DNA of 64,000 nt from Tepidibacter aestuarii (GTDB lineage Bacteria > Bacillota > Clostridia > Peptostreptococcales > Peptostreptococcaceae). The stretch is taken from assembly GCF_934924865.1 (NCBI RefSeq), contig NZ_OW235315.1, positions 310,001-374,000 of the forward strand, written 5' to 3'. Below the pieces are notes generated by a model, which saw only the letters and a list, made by a program, of their open reading frames with translations, was not told where the DNA came from and searched no databases. Shown in pieces: positions 1 through 7,860 of this stretch (its first letter is position 1; each line of letters begins with the position of its first letter). The position numbers were made by a program, and so were the translations under genes.

Positions 1-1
1 T

Positions 2-274
2 AAAGATTGCTTAAAAAGTCTTAATAAGAATGAGCCGGAGAATAAGATACTTAAAAAACAGAACAGCTTAGTTGAAAAATACAAGCAAAGACATATGGAA
101 AAAGAAACTAAGAGTGTAGATAATAATAATGTAAGTCTTGGATCAAAGGTTAAACATCCAACATTTGGAACGGGAACAGTTGTAGCAAAGAATGGCTCTA
201 CTGTTAGTATAGCTTTTGAGAATAAAGGGGTTAAGAGCATTAACTTAGATTATGTAAAGTTAAATATAATATAA
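2..274 (+). CDS. pcrA: PcrA/UvrD-type DNA helicase, C-terminal end only
   Basis: The last 90 residues of a gene that starts before the window. PcrA is the Gram-positive superfamily 1A 3'-5' helicase used in repair and rolling-circle replication. The visible part is a charged linker of about 45 residues followed by a small Tudor-like domain with the signature GSKVKHPTFGTGTVV near the end, which is the usual PcrA tail that contacts RNA polymerase. The helicase motifs lie outside the window. It is followed after 26 bases by the M18 aminopeptidase, with no terminator seen between. The identification rests on the tail signature alone. Confidence 0.8.
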   Translation, partial: KDCLKSLNKNEPENKILKKQNSLVEKYKQRHMEKETKSVDNNNVSLGSKVKHPTFGTGTVVAKNGSTVSIAFENKGVKSINLDYVKLNII

Positions 275-300
275 AACAAATAAAAAAGGTGGTATTGAAT

Positions 301-1599
301 ATGAGAGAAAAAGAATTTGCTAAGGATCTTATAGATTATGCTTATAAGGGGGCTAGTTCTTTTCATGCTGTTAAGACTAGTGCTGATATTTTAGAAAAAG
401 AAGGATTTAAGGAGTTAAAGTTAACTGATAAGTGGGAGATTAAAAAGGGTGGCAAGTACTTTGTGACTAAGAATTCTTCAGCTCTTGTAGCTTTTGAGAT
501 AAACTCTGATAATGTTGATGAGGAAGGGTTTAGAATAATAGCATCTCATAGTGATGCCCCTTGCTTTAGAATAAAGCCAAGTCCTGAAATGGTAAGTGAG
601 AAGGTTTACTTAAAATTAAATACTGAAGTTTATGGAGGTCCAATTCTTAACACATGGATGGATAGACCTTTAGCTATTGCAGGAAGAGTTGCTGTTAAAA
701 GCGATAATTTATTAAAGCCAAGAGAAGTACTTGTTAATATAAATAAGCCTATATGTATTATTCCGAATCTTGCTATACATATGAATAGAGATGTAAACAA
801 AGGTGTTGAACTAAATAAGCAAACAGATATGCTTCCGCTTGTTTCGATAGTAAATGAAAGCTTAGAAAAAGATGATATTTTATTAAAAGAGATAAGTAAA
901 GAAATTGGTTTGCCTTGTGATGATATACTAGATTTTGATTTATTCTTATATGAATATGAAAAGGGATATTTAGTAGGACTTGATGAGGAATTTATTTCGT
1001 CCGCTAGGTTGGATAACTTAGCTATGGCTCATTCAAGCCTACATGCATTAATAAATTCAAACAATTCAAAAGGAATAAATGTATTTGTTATGTTTGACAA
1101 TGAGGAGATAGGAAGCTCTACAAAACAAGGTGCAGATTCTAATATGTTAAAGAATATACTTGAGAGAATAACTATATCTTTAAATAAAAATAGAGAAGAA
1201 TTCTTTACAAGTATATATAACTCTTTCATAATATCAGCTGATATGGCTCATCCTGTTCATCCTAATAGAGGTGAAAAGCATGATCCTACTAATAGACCGG
1301 TAATAAATAAAGGGCCTGTTATAAAGATAAATGCCAACCAAAAATATACAAGTGATAGCTATTCAATAGCTGTATACGAAGGTATATGTAAAGAAGCGGG
1401 AGTACCTTGTCAAAAATTTGTAAATAGATCAGACCAAGCTGGTGGATCTACTATAGGACCGATATCATCTACTCATCTAGATATAAATAGCGTAGATATA
1501 GGAACATCTATACTTGCTATGCACTCTGTCAGAGAACTCGGAGGAGTAAATGATCACTACTATGCATATAAGAGTTTTATGAAATTTTATGAAGTATAA
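301..1599 (+). CDS. M18 family aminopeptidase
   Basis: 432 residues, normal for the family. Cytosolic dinuclear-metal aminopeptidase that trims acidic or neutral N-terminal residues from peptides. Visible family marks are SHSDAPCFRIKP (metal ligands H83 and D85), FDNEEIGSSTKQGA with the catalytic Glu pair, and DMAHPVHPNRGEKHDP in the C-terminal half. The ATG at 301 is preferred because AAGGTGG at 286-292 sits 8 bases upstream; an in-frame GTG at 289 overlaps that ribosome site. A strong hairpin terminator follows immediately, so this is probably the end of the pcrA transcript. Confidence 0.93.
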   Translation: MREKEFAKDLIDYAYKGASSFHAVKTSADILEKEGFKELKLTDKWEIKKGGKYFVTKNSSALVAFEINSDNVDEEGFRIIASHSDAPCFRIKPSPEMVSEKVYLKLNTEVYGGPILNTWMDRPLAIAGRVAVKSDNLLKPREVLVNINKPICIIPNLAIHMNRDVNKGVELNKQTDMLPLVSIVNESLEKDDILLKEISKEIGLPCDDILDFDLFLYEYEKGYLVGLDEEFISSARLDNLAMAHSSLHALINSNNSKGINVFVMFDNEEIGSSTKQGADSNMLKNILERITISLNKNREEFFTSIYNSFIISADMAHPVHPNRGEKHDPTNRPVINKGPVIKINANQKYTSDSYSIAVYEGICKEAGVPCQKFVNRSDQAGGSTIGPISSTHLDINSVDIGTSILAMHSVRELGGVNDHYYAYKSFMKFYEV

Positions 1600-1600
1600 A

Positions 1601-1635
1601 ATATAGCCGCTTTAAGCGGCTATATAAATTTTTTT
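1601..1635 (+). terminator. Rho-independent terminator after M18 aminopeptidase
   Basis: A perfect 24-base palindrome (1601-1624, arms ATATAGCCGCTT and AAGCGGCTATAT) is followed by a run of T. It begins directly after the stop codon and ends just before the ribosome site of the next gene. Confidence 0.85.
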
Positions 1636-1651
1636 GCTAGGGGTGATTTAT

Positions 1652-2452
1652 ATGTTAGGAGTTTGTTTACCTGGAGGAGGAGCAAAAGGAGCTTTTGCGG
1701 CAGGCGTTATATATGGACTTTATGAAAAAGGTGTCAAATTTGATATAGTAACTGGGACTTCCGTTGGAGCTGTTAATGGATACTTTATATACACAGAAAA
1801 TGTTAGAAAACTCAAAGAATTGTGGATAAATATTGATGACAATGAATTAGTAAATCAAAAAATCTGTGGAAAAGTCGTAGATAATTCACAACTTATAAAC
1901 AATTTGAATAATTTAGATGAGAATATAGAATATAATACAGATCTTTATGTTAATTATGTAAATGTCAAAGATAATAAGCTAAGAGAAATAGTTACAAATG
2001 TTAAAGGGTATAATAAGCAGTTGGCTTTGTCTTACATAAAGTATAGTTCTCTTCTTCCTTGTAAGGTAGACGAGGAAGTATCCTTTGAGCAATTTATAAA
2101 TAAATTTGACTCAAAAGAAGTATTTGATACATTCAAACAAGATGTATTAAATAGCGAATATGAAGGATACAACTTAGATGGAGGAATACTAAATAATAAC
2201 TTACTATCTCCATTTATATATAAAAAAGTGAATAAACTATTTATAATAGCTCTTAGAAAAGGATATGTAATACCGGAGTATATATTAGAGCATTATAATA
2301 AAGAAGATATTGTAGTAATAGAACCAGATACAGATATGAAGCCTAATGATACACTTAGATTCGAAAAAGAATTCTGCAAAGACTTATTCTATGAAGGTTA
2401 CAAGAAAGCAACAAATGATGAACGAAATTATTGGAAATATCAAAAAGTTTAG
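1652..2452 (+). CDS. Patatin-like phospholipase family protein
   Basis: 266 residues. Patatin-fold acyl hydrolases use a Ser-Asp dyad. Seen here are the oxyanion motif GGGAKG (residues 8-13), the nucleophile elbow GTSVG (Ser37) and the DGG motif with the second catalytic residue (Asp176). There is no signal peptide or membrane segment, so it is probably cytosolic and acts on membrane lipids. The ATG at 1652 is chosen because AGGGGTG (1639-1645) is correctly spaced; an upstream in-frame TTG at 1634 lies inside the preceding terminator T-run. It stands alone, with no cyclase or sensor next to it, so I see no sign of an anti-phage role. Confidence 0.88.
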   Translation: MLGVCLPGGGAKGAFAAGVIYGLYEKGVKFDIVTGTSVGAVNGYFIYTENVRKLKELWINIDDNELVNQKICGKVVDNSQLINNLNNLDENIEYNTDLYVNYVNVKDNKLREIVTNVKGYNKQLALSYIKYSSLLPCKVDEEVSFEQFINKFDSKEVFDTFKQDVLNSEYEGYNLDGGILNNNLLSPFIYKKVNKLFIIALRKGYVIPEYILEHYNKEDIVVIEPDTDMKPNDTLRFEKEFCKDLFYEGYKKATNDERNYWKYQKV

Positions 2453-2461
2453 GGGATTTTG

Positions 2462-2490
2462 TTGAATTACTAGAAAAAAACTAGTATACT
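2462..2490 (+). promoter_or_regulatory. Sigma-A promoter with palindromic spacer
   Basis: TTGAAT (2462-2467) and TATACT (2485-2490) are separated by exactly 17 bases. The spacer holds an inverted repeat, ACTAG-N7-CTAGT, which would place a repressor between the two boxes. It serves the P-loop protein gene at 2534. The promoter is seen in sequence; the operator role is inference. Confidence 0.65.
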
Positions 2491-2533
2491 ATATTAGTCG
2501 TCTCAAAAAAATGAAATTATGGAGTGAGTAAAG

Positions 2534-3124
2534 ATGGCTAAGAGAATTGCAGTTTTAGGTGGACCAAGATGTGGAAAAACAACTTTAATACAACATCTTT
2601 ATGTAGAAATGAAGATAGCAGGACTTAATACAGGATATGCACTTGAATATTCAACTGAGTACTTAAGAGATAAAGGAATGATTGAATCTATATCAGAACA
2701 GTATGGTATATATTTAGGGCAAAAGAGATTAGAAGATAAGCTTAACGAGTTTGACTATGCTCTTACTGACTATGCAACATTCGTACCTTATATCTATGGA
2801 AGATTTATGCTTGGAAATAAAAAGAGAACTAAAAAAGAAACTGAAATATTAAAAGATCTATACTGTTTAGCGTTAGAAGATATACCTAAATACGATCACA
2901 TAATATATCTACCGAGAGAATTCGGATACGTTCAAGATGGAGTAAGATGGCAAGATGAAGAAATAGCAAAGAAAGTAGATGACGCCATACTTACATTCTT
3001 AAAAGCAGAAAATGTTGATTATATAGAAGTTAGTGGAAGTACTAAGGAAAGAGCTAAGGAAATATTAAAAATATTAGATTTAGAATATATAGAAACAAAA
3101 GAATTATGTGCTGATGTAAAATAA
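2534..3124 (+). CDS. P-loop AAA-type ATPase/kinase-like protein, role unknown
   Basis: 196 residues. A Walker A motif GGPRCGKTT occupies residues 9-17 at the very N-terminus, as in small nucleotide kinases and NadR-like ATP-binding domains. The remainder (RYLDRDKG-like basic and acidic helices) gives no specific family I can name. No signal or membrane segment. It has its own sigma-A promoter with a palindromic spacer and its own terminator, so it is a monocistronic unit. Function cannot be stated beyond NTP binding. Confidence 0.75.
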   Translation: MAKRIAVLGGPRCGKTTLIQHLYVEMKIAGLNTGYALEYSTEYLRDKGMIESISEQYGIYLGQKRLEDKLNEFDYALTDYATFVPYIYGRFMLGNKKRTKKETEILKDLYCLALEDIPKYDHIIYLPREFGYVQDGVRWQDEEIAKKVDDAILTFLKAENVDYIEVSGSTKERAKEILKILDLEYIETKELCADVK

Positions 3125-3153
3125 GCTACCTATTTTAAATAGGTAGTTTTTTT
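3125..3153 (+). terminator. Rho-independent terminator
   Basis: CTACCTATTT pairs with AAATAGGTAG and is followed by seven T. It lies directly after the stop of the P-loop protein gene. Confidence 0.85.
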
Positions 3154-3236
3154 ATTACAAAAAAAAACTAAATTTTGAAAATTAAAAAAATATAAAGTAT
3201 AATTTAAGTAAATACATAAGTATAAGGAATGATTTA

Positions 3237-3854
3237 ATGGAAAAACTTAAAGTTGTTTTAAATAGATCAATAGGGAAAGTTTATGTTCCGAAACATATCA
3301 GAAATAGAACAGAAGAAGTGATACTTCACATATCCGATACACCTTATAGCTTTTTTTATACTTTAAAAAATTTAATTAAAAAAATAAATCCAGAATACAT
3401 AATTCATACAGGTGATTTAGTAGATAATATAAAACTTGAATTCTGTCATTATTCTCTATATAGGTATAGCAAAAGGGTTGAAGTTTTAATAGATATATTA
3501 TCAAAATCTAATGCAAAGAAAATATATGTATGTTTAGGTAATCATGATAAAAAAGAGACACTACAGGAGATATCAGATAAGATAGAAATAATAGATAAAA
3601 GTGAAAATTTAAGTATAAAGAATTTAAAACTCAGAATGAGTCATTATTCAGATGAAATAATAAAAGATCCTCAAGAATATAATTTATATGGTCACAATCT
3701 ACAAATGAAAAATACAATAGATAATGGAAAAACATACTTAAATGGAATTCAAAGTATAAATATTATATATACAGACACAAAAAAAGTTGAATACTTAGCT
3801 TATCCGTTTGGGATAGATGACGAGAGACTTAGAAAGGGGAAAATAGGGCTATAA
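3237..3854 (+). CDS. Calcineurin-like metallophosphoesterase, divergent
   Basis: 205 residues. Motifs in order: ISDTP (usual form DxH, the His is missing), HTGDLVD, LGNHDKK, SHY and YGHN (usual form GHTH, second His missing). The GD and GNHD metal motifs are intact, so the fold is clear, but two metal-ligand positions are changed. ATG 3237 follows AAGGAATGA. The downstream unknown gene starts 16 bases after the stop with a very strong ribosome site, so the two are probably co-transcribed and functionally linked. Substrate unknown; it may be a phosphodiesterase with altered metal use or a non-catalytic relative. Confidence 0.8.
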   Translation: MEKLKVVLNRSIGKVYVPKHIRNRTEEVILHISDTPYSFFYTLKNLIKKINPEYIIHTGDLVDNIKLEFCHYSLYRYSKRVEVLIDILSKSNAKKIYVCLGNHDKKETLQEISDKIEIIDKSENLSIKNLKLRMSHYSDEIIKDPQEYNLYGHNLQMKNTIDNGKTYLNGIQSINIIYTDTKKVEYLAYPFGIDDERLRKGKIGL

Positions 3855-3870
3855 GGAAGGAGATGATACC

Positions 3871-4884
3871 ATGTTTTCTATGGTTAGAAGAGGACCAAAA
3901 TCATTAATAATTGAAAGTAATAATGTATTGGGGGTAAAAAGATACTTTGCTAAGCAATTAAATGCATCTAGAAAATGCGATTTAACATCTGCTTTTCAAG
4001 AAGCTAATGAAGAGTGTACGATAATATTTATAGTAGAAAAAGCTAAAAATATTGTAAAATCAAATGAATGCTTAGATATATTTATTATTCAAGAAGAGCC
4101 AGATGTAATATTATGTAATGTACTAAATAATGATGTTAAAGAATATATAACATATTCAAGAATTGCTCCTAGAATAATATTCATGAGAGTATTCGGGGAT
4201 TTAAATAAGATAATAGAAAAAATAGAAGAAGATAACAAAGAAAGCTATGTTAAGGGAGACGTTATAAATATACTAGAAAATTATAATGATAAAGGAACAG
4301 TAGTAGCCTTTACAGATAAGCCTCTTAGAAAAACATTTAATGTAGCTGATATATATAAAGAGGCACTTTATATAGAAGAAAAATATTCAACACTTATAAA
4401 AAAAATGAGAACAGATGCATTAAGATATCTAAATGCTGGACTTGATAATAAAGATTGGTATGAAATAGAAATTAAGATATATGATAGATATGGAGCTTAT
4501 GAGCTTCATTATGATAGATTATTAAAGATACTAGAGGGATTAGAACTTGGAGTTATACTTGGAGAATCTTGGACTAAAGACTATCCTAGATTATTCATGG
4601 CTGTTGGCGTATATAGAGTTAGATTTTTCACTTTCTATGATCCAAAATATATTAAAAAGATCTTAGTAGGAGCTGAATTTTTAGAATGTGGAACGAGAAT
4701 TGTAGATTATGATGTTTACTATAATAGGAAAAAAATAAACTGGACTGATGTAATAGAGGATAATTTAAAATCTAAGAATTTACTATCAGAAAAATATAGA
4801 AAAGAAATATTAAATAAAATACAAAAAAGTGATTTAAATGATATAAAATCTTTAGAAAAAGAAATAATTAAAACTAGAACCTAA
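3871..4884 (+). CDS. Conserved-looking hypothetical protein
   Basis: 337 residues, family not recognised. The start is firm: AAGGAAGGAG at 3853-3862 lies 8 bases before the ATG. The sequence is soluble, with no signal peptide or membrane segment. It has an alternating beta/alpha N-terminal part (to about 130) and a Tyr/Trp-rich central part (about 190-290) with several aromatic clusters. The C-terminal 40 residues are Lys/Glu-rich helix. Coupled to the metallophosphoesterase upstream. I do not assign a function. Confidence 0.7.
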   Translation: MFSMVRRGPKSLIIESNNVLGVKRYFAKQLNASRKCDLTSAFQEANEECTIIFIVEKAKNIVKSNECLDIFIIQEEPDVILCNVLNNDVKEYITYSRIAPRIIFMRVFGDLNKIIEKIEEDNKESYVKGDVINILENYNDKGTVVAFTDKPLRKTFNVADIYKEALYIEEKYSTLIKKMRTDALRYLNAGLDNKDWYEIEIKIYDRYGAYELHYDRLLKILEGLELGVILGESWTKDYPRLFMAVGVYRVRFFTFYDPKYIKKILVGAEFLECGTRIVDYDVYYNRKKINWTDVIEDNLKSKNLLSEKYRKEILNKIQKSDLNDIKSLEKEIIKTRT

Positions 4885-4955
4885 AAATTTGATATAATTA
4901 TGTAGTCACAATTGTAAAATTACATAACTATATTTAAAAAGAGAGGAAGATACAA

Positions 4956-5477
4956 ATGGAAAAGAACCCAATAGTTACAATTGAAATGGAAAATGGAAAT
5001 ATAATTAAGGCTGAGCTTTATCCTAATATAGCTCCTAATACTGTAAACAACTTTATATCTTTAATTAAAAAAGGACACTATGATGGAGTTATATTCCATA
5101 GAGTAATACCTGGATTTATGGTTCAAGGAGGATGCCCTGAAGGGACTGGAATGGGCGGTCCTGGATACTCTATAAAAGGTGAGTTTACTCAAAATGGACA
5201 TACAAATAATTTAAAGCATGAAAGAGGAGTTCTTTCTATGGCTAGAACTATGAACCCTAATTCAGCTGGATCTCAATTCTTTATAATGGTTGCAAGATCA
5301 CCTCATCTTGACAATCAATATGCTTCTTTTGGAAGAGTTACTGAGGGGATGGAAGAAGTTGATAGAATAGTATCAGTAGATACAGATTATTCTGATAAGC
5401 CTCATGAAGATCAAAGAATGAAAAAAGTTACAGTGGATACATTCGGAGTTGAATACCCAGAAGTAGAAAAAATGTAA
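4956..5477 (+). CDS. Cyclophilin-type peptidyl-prolyl cis-trans isomerase
   Basis: 173 residues, typical of the bacterial single-domain cytosolic cyclophilins that catalyse proline isomerisation during folding. Seen: NFISLIKKGHYDGVIFHRVIPGF-type core (catalytic Arg in FHRVIPGFMVQGG), GVLSMARTMNPNSAGSQFFI and HLDNQYASFGRV. No signal peptide. ATG 4956 follows GAGAGGAAG. Monocistronic, with a bidirectional terminator shared with the convergent pyrophosphatase gene. Confidence 0.95.
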   Translation: MEKNPIVTIEMENGNIIKAELYPNIAPNTVNNFISLIKKGHYDGVIFHRVIPGFMVQGGCPEGTGMGGPGYSIKGEFTQNGHTNNLKHERGVLSMARTMNPNSAGSQFFIMVARSPHLDNQYASFGRVTEGMEEVDRIVSVDTDYSDKPHEDQRMKKVTVDTFGVEYPEVEKM

Positions 5478-5478
5478 T

Positions 5479-5506
5479 AAAAAAACCAGCCATTGGCTGG
5501 TTTTTT
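5479..5506. terminator. Bidirectional terminator
   Basis: AAAAACCAGCC pairs with GGCTGGTTTTT around an ATT loop, giving A-run and T-run on both strands. It separates the convergent cyclophilin and pyrophosphatase genes. Confidence 0.9.
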
Positions 5507-7102
5507 CTATTTAGAAGCTTTTATAGCTTTAGTTAAATTAGGTACTAATTGTTTCTTTCTAGAAACTACTCCATCAACAAACACACCTTGAGAAGCTTCT
5601 ACGTTAAATGCTTCAGATATTAACTTATCTTCACTCTTGTATATTAAATAAGATCCTTCTTTTATTATATCTGTAATAGCTAAAACACATAAATCATATT
5701 CTGTATCATTTATATAATTTAAGAATTCATCTTTTTTGTTAAATATAGAGTCTACATCTAAAGTGAATACTTGACCTATACCTGTCTTTAATCCTTCAAG
5801 ATTGAACTCTTTAAAGTCCATATTAACTATTTCTTTTATTGAGAATCCATCAAGAGAAGTTCCGTATTTGAACATGTCCATAGCGTATTTTTCAATATCT
5901 AGATTTAAAATCTTATTAAGATTTTCAACTGCAGCTTTATCTACAGCGGTAGTTGTAGGTGATCTGAATAAAAGAGTATCTGATAATATACCAGATATAA
6001 GAACTCCTGCAATCTCAAAAGGTATTTCTATATTATTCTCTTTGAACATAGTATAAACTATAGTACATGTGCTTCCAACAGTCATATTTCTAAAGTTAAT
6101 AGGAGCAGCTGTAGATATCCCACCTATCTTATGGTGATCTATGATTTCAAGAAGTTCAGCTTGATCTAATCCATCAACGCTTTGAGCCTCTTCATTATGA
6201 TCAACTAATATAACTTGCTTTTTCTTAGGATTTAAAAGATGGTCTCTTCCTAAGAATCCTAAGAATAAGTTGTTAGAATCGATAACAGGGTAATGTCTAT
6301 AAGGAGTATGTAATATGTCCTCCTTTACATCATCTACATAATCACATTCTTTAAATTTAACTACATCAGAGTTCATTATAGATGATACAAAGTTACATTG
6401 ATGTATCAATTTTGAAGTAGAGTAAGTATCGTTTGGAACTTTTACTACAGATACATTATTTTCTTTAGCTAGGTTTAAGTATTTTTCAGGTATTTCATTG
6501 TCGCCAGTTAATATTATTAATTGAACCTTAGATTCAATAGCATGCTCTATAACATCATATCTGTCTCCAACTAGTATTATGTCCTTGTCAGATAGAGTTC
6601 CTTGGATTGTCTTATAATAAAAAGCTATTATAGATAATTTTCCGTTTACAACATCATTACAATTTACAAGTATATCACCATTTAAATCAGAAGATATATT
6701 TGAAAGAGTTGTATTTAAGGAATCTATGTTTCCTGTTACAAGATTCATAGCTATGTCCTTCATAGTTATTATTCCAAGTAATTTACTATTATCACCAACT
6801 ATAGGAAGAGTTTTTAGGTTAGATTTCTCCATAGTTTGATAAGCCGATAAAATTGAAGAATTAGGATTTACTCCTGATATTTTATCGTAATTTAAATCCT
6901 TAACCTGATTTTTAACATCATTTATAAAAGTAGGATGTGGTAAATTAAAGTAGTTAAGAACGAATTCAGCCTCTTTTCTTATATCTCCTAGAACACATGG
7001 CTTTGTATCTAAGCCTAATTTATTTTTAAGATGAGAAAATGCTATAGCAGAAGTAACTGAATCAGTATCTGGATTTTTATGACCAAATATTAAAGTTGAC
7101 AT
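5507..7102 (-). CDS. ppaC: Manganese-dependent inorganic pyrophosphatase with CBS-DRTGG insert
   Basis: 531 residues, the long family II form. It hydrolyses pyrophosphate to phosphate in the cytosol. The DHH-type catalytic half starts GHKNPDTDS (H8, D12, D14) and contains LVDHNE and EIIDHHKIGG. Between about residues 70 and 300 lie two CBS domains flanking a DRTGG domain, the arrangement of nucleotide-regulated (AMP/ADP inhibited, ApnA activated) clostridial enzymes. Convergent with the cyclophilin gene; divergent from the DUF4230-like gene, whose coding region begins 75 bases away. Confidence 0.94.
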   Translation of the reverse strand: MSTLIFGHKNPDTDSVTSAIAFSHLKNKLGLDTKPCVLGDIRKEAEFVLNYFNLPHPTFINDVKNQVKDLNYDKISGVNPNSSILSAYQTMEKSNLKTLPIVGDNSKLLGIITMKDIAMNLVTGNIDSLNTTLSNISSDLNGDILVNCNDVVNGKLSIIAFYYKTIQGTLSDKDIILVGDRYDVIEHAIESKVQLIILTGDNEIPEKYLNLAKENNVSVVKVPNDTYSTSKLIHQCNFVSSIMNSDVVKFKECDYVDDVKEDILHTPYRHYPVIDSNNLFLGFLGRDHLLNPKKKQVILVDHNEEAQSVDGLDQAELLEIIDHHKIGGISTAAPINFRNMTVGSTCTIVYTMFKENNIEIPFEIAGVLISGILSDTLLFRSPTTTAVDKAAVENLNKILNLDIEKYAMDMFKYGTSLDGFSIKEIVNMDFKEFNLEGLKTGIGQVFTLDVDSIFNKKDEFLNYINDTEYDLCVLAITDIIKEGSYLIYKSEDKLISEAFNVEASQGVFVDGVVSRKKQLVPNLTKAIKASK

Positions 7103-7176
7103 TGATATTTCTCCTTTCTATGTTTATTATTATATTAAATCTTCAAAACATTATTATATCAAAAGGAGAGGGTAAT

Positions 7177-7761
7177 TTGATAGATAAAAATGATAAAAAT
7201 AAAATTTTGATGATTCTTTTTGCCATATTTATATTATTTACAATTTTAACGAGTGGAAACATATTAAAGCTAAATAAAGAAAAAGATTCTACTACTATAT
7301 TAGGTAAAATATCTCAAATACAAGAACTATCTGTTAATAAATATTATTATACAAATATAGTCTCTTTTAAACAGAATAAAAAGATAAAGGATTTAGAAAT
7401 TCCTTTTACTCAAAAATCATTTTTAATAAAATATGATGGAGTAATAAGAACAGGAATAGATTTAAATAATGTAAAAATAATTGAAAATAAGAATAACAAT
7501 ATAAAATTAAAAATAAAAAAAGCGGAGATATTAGGTCATACAATAGATGAAAAAAATATATATGTGTATGACGAAAAAACCTCTTTATTTAATAAACTTC
7601 AAATTAAAGATGTATTCACAGAAATAAGCAAAGAAAAAAAGAGTATAGAAGAAAAAATGATAAAAGAAGGTTTTTTAGAAGAATCAAATAAGAATACAGA
7701 AAGATTATTAGAAAATATATTAATGGGACTTGGATATGAGAATATACAAATAGTTTATTAA
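7177..7761 (+). CDS. DUF4230-like membrane-anchored protein
   Basis: 194 residues from a TTG start at 7177, chosen because AAAAGGAGAG (7161-7170) sits 6 bases upstream; the longer frame reaching back to 7096 overlaps the divergent gene. A short basic N-terminus is followed by one hydrophobic segment (about residues 11-27), so the rest faces outside. The remainder alternates beta-strand patterns with aromatic Tyr residues and ends in an amphipathic helix, as in DUF4230 proteins of Firmicutes. Family assignment is by eye and moderate; function of the family is not known to me. Confidence 0.6.
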   Translation: MIDKNDKNKILMILFAIFILFTILTSGNILKLNKEKDSTTILGKISQIQELSVNKYYYTNIVSFKQNKKIKDLEIPFTQKSFLIKYDGVIRTGIDLNNVKIIENKNNNIKLKIKKAEILGHTIDEKNIYVYDEKTSLFNKLQIKDVFTEISKEKKSIEEKMIKEGFLEESNKNTERLLENILMGLGYENIQIVY

Positions 7762-7860
7762 ATTAACAAAGCTTAGCTTATTAAAAAATGAATAAAATTT
7801 TAGATATATAAACAAAATAAAAAGTATAGGTTTTGTAGATTATAAATGAGGAGGATTTTT

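Noticed and set aside
1652..3854. Patatin lipase, P-loop ATPase and phosphoesterase as an anti-phage island
   Set aside because: No cyclase, sensor or other defence gene is present, each gene has its own terminator or promoter, and the setting is housekeeping.
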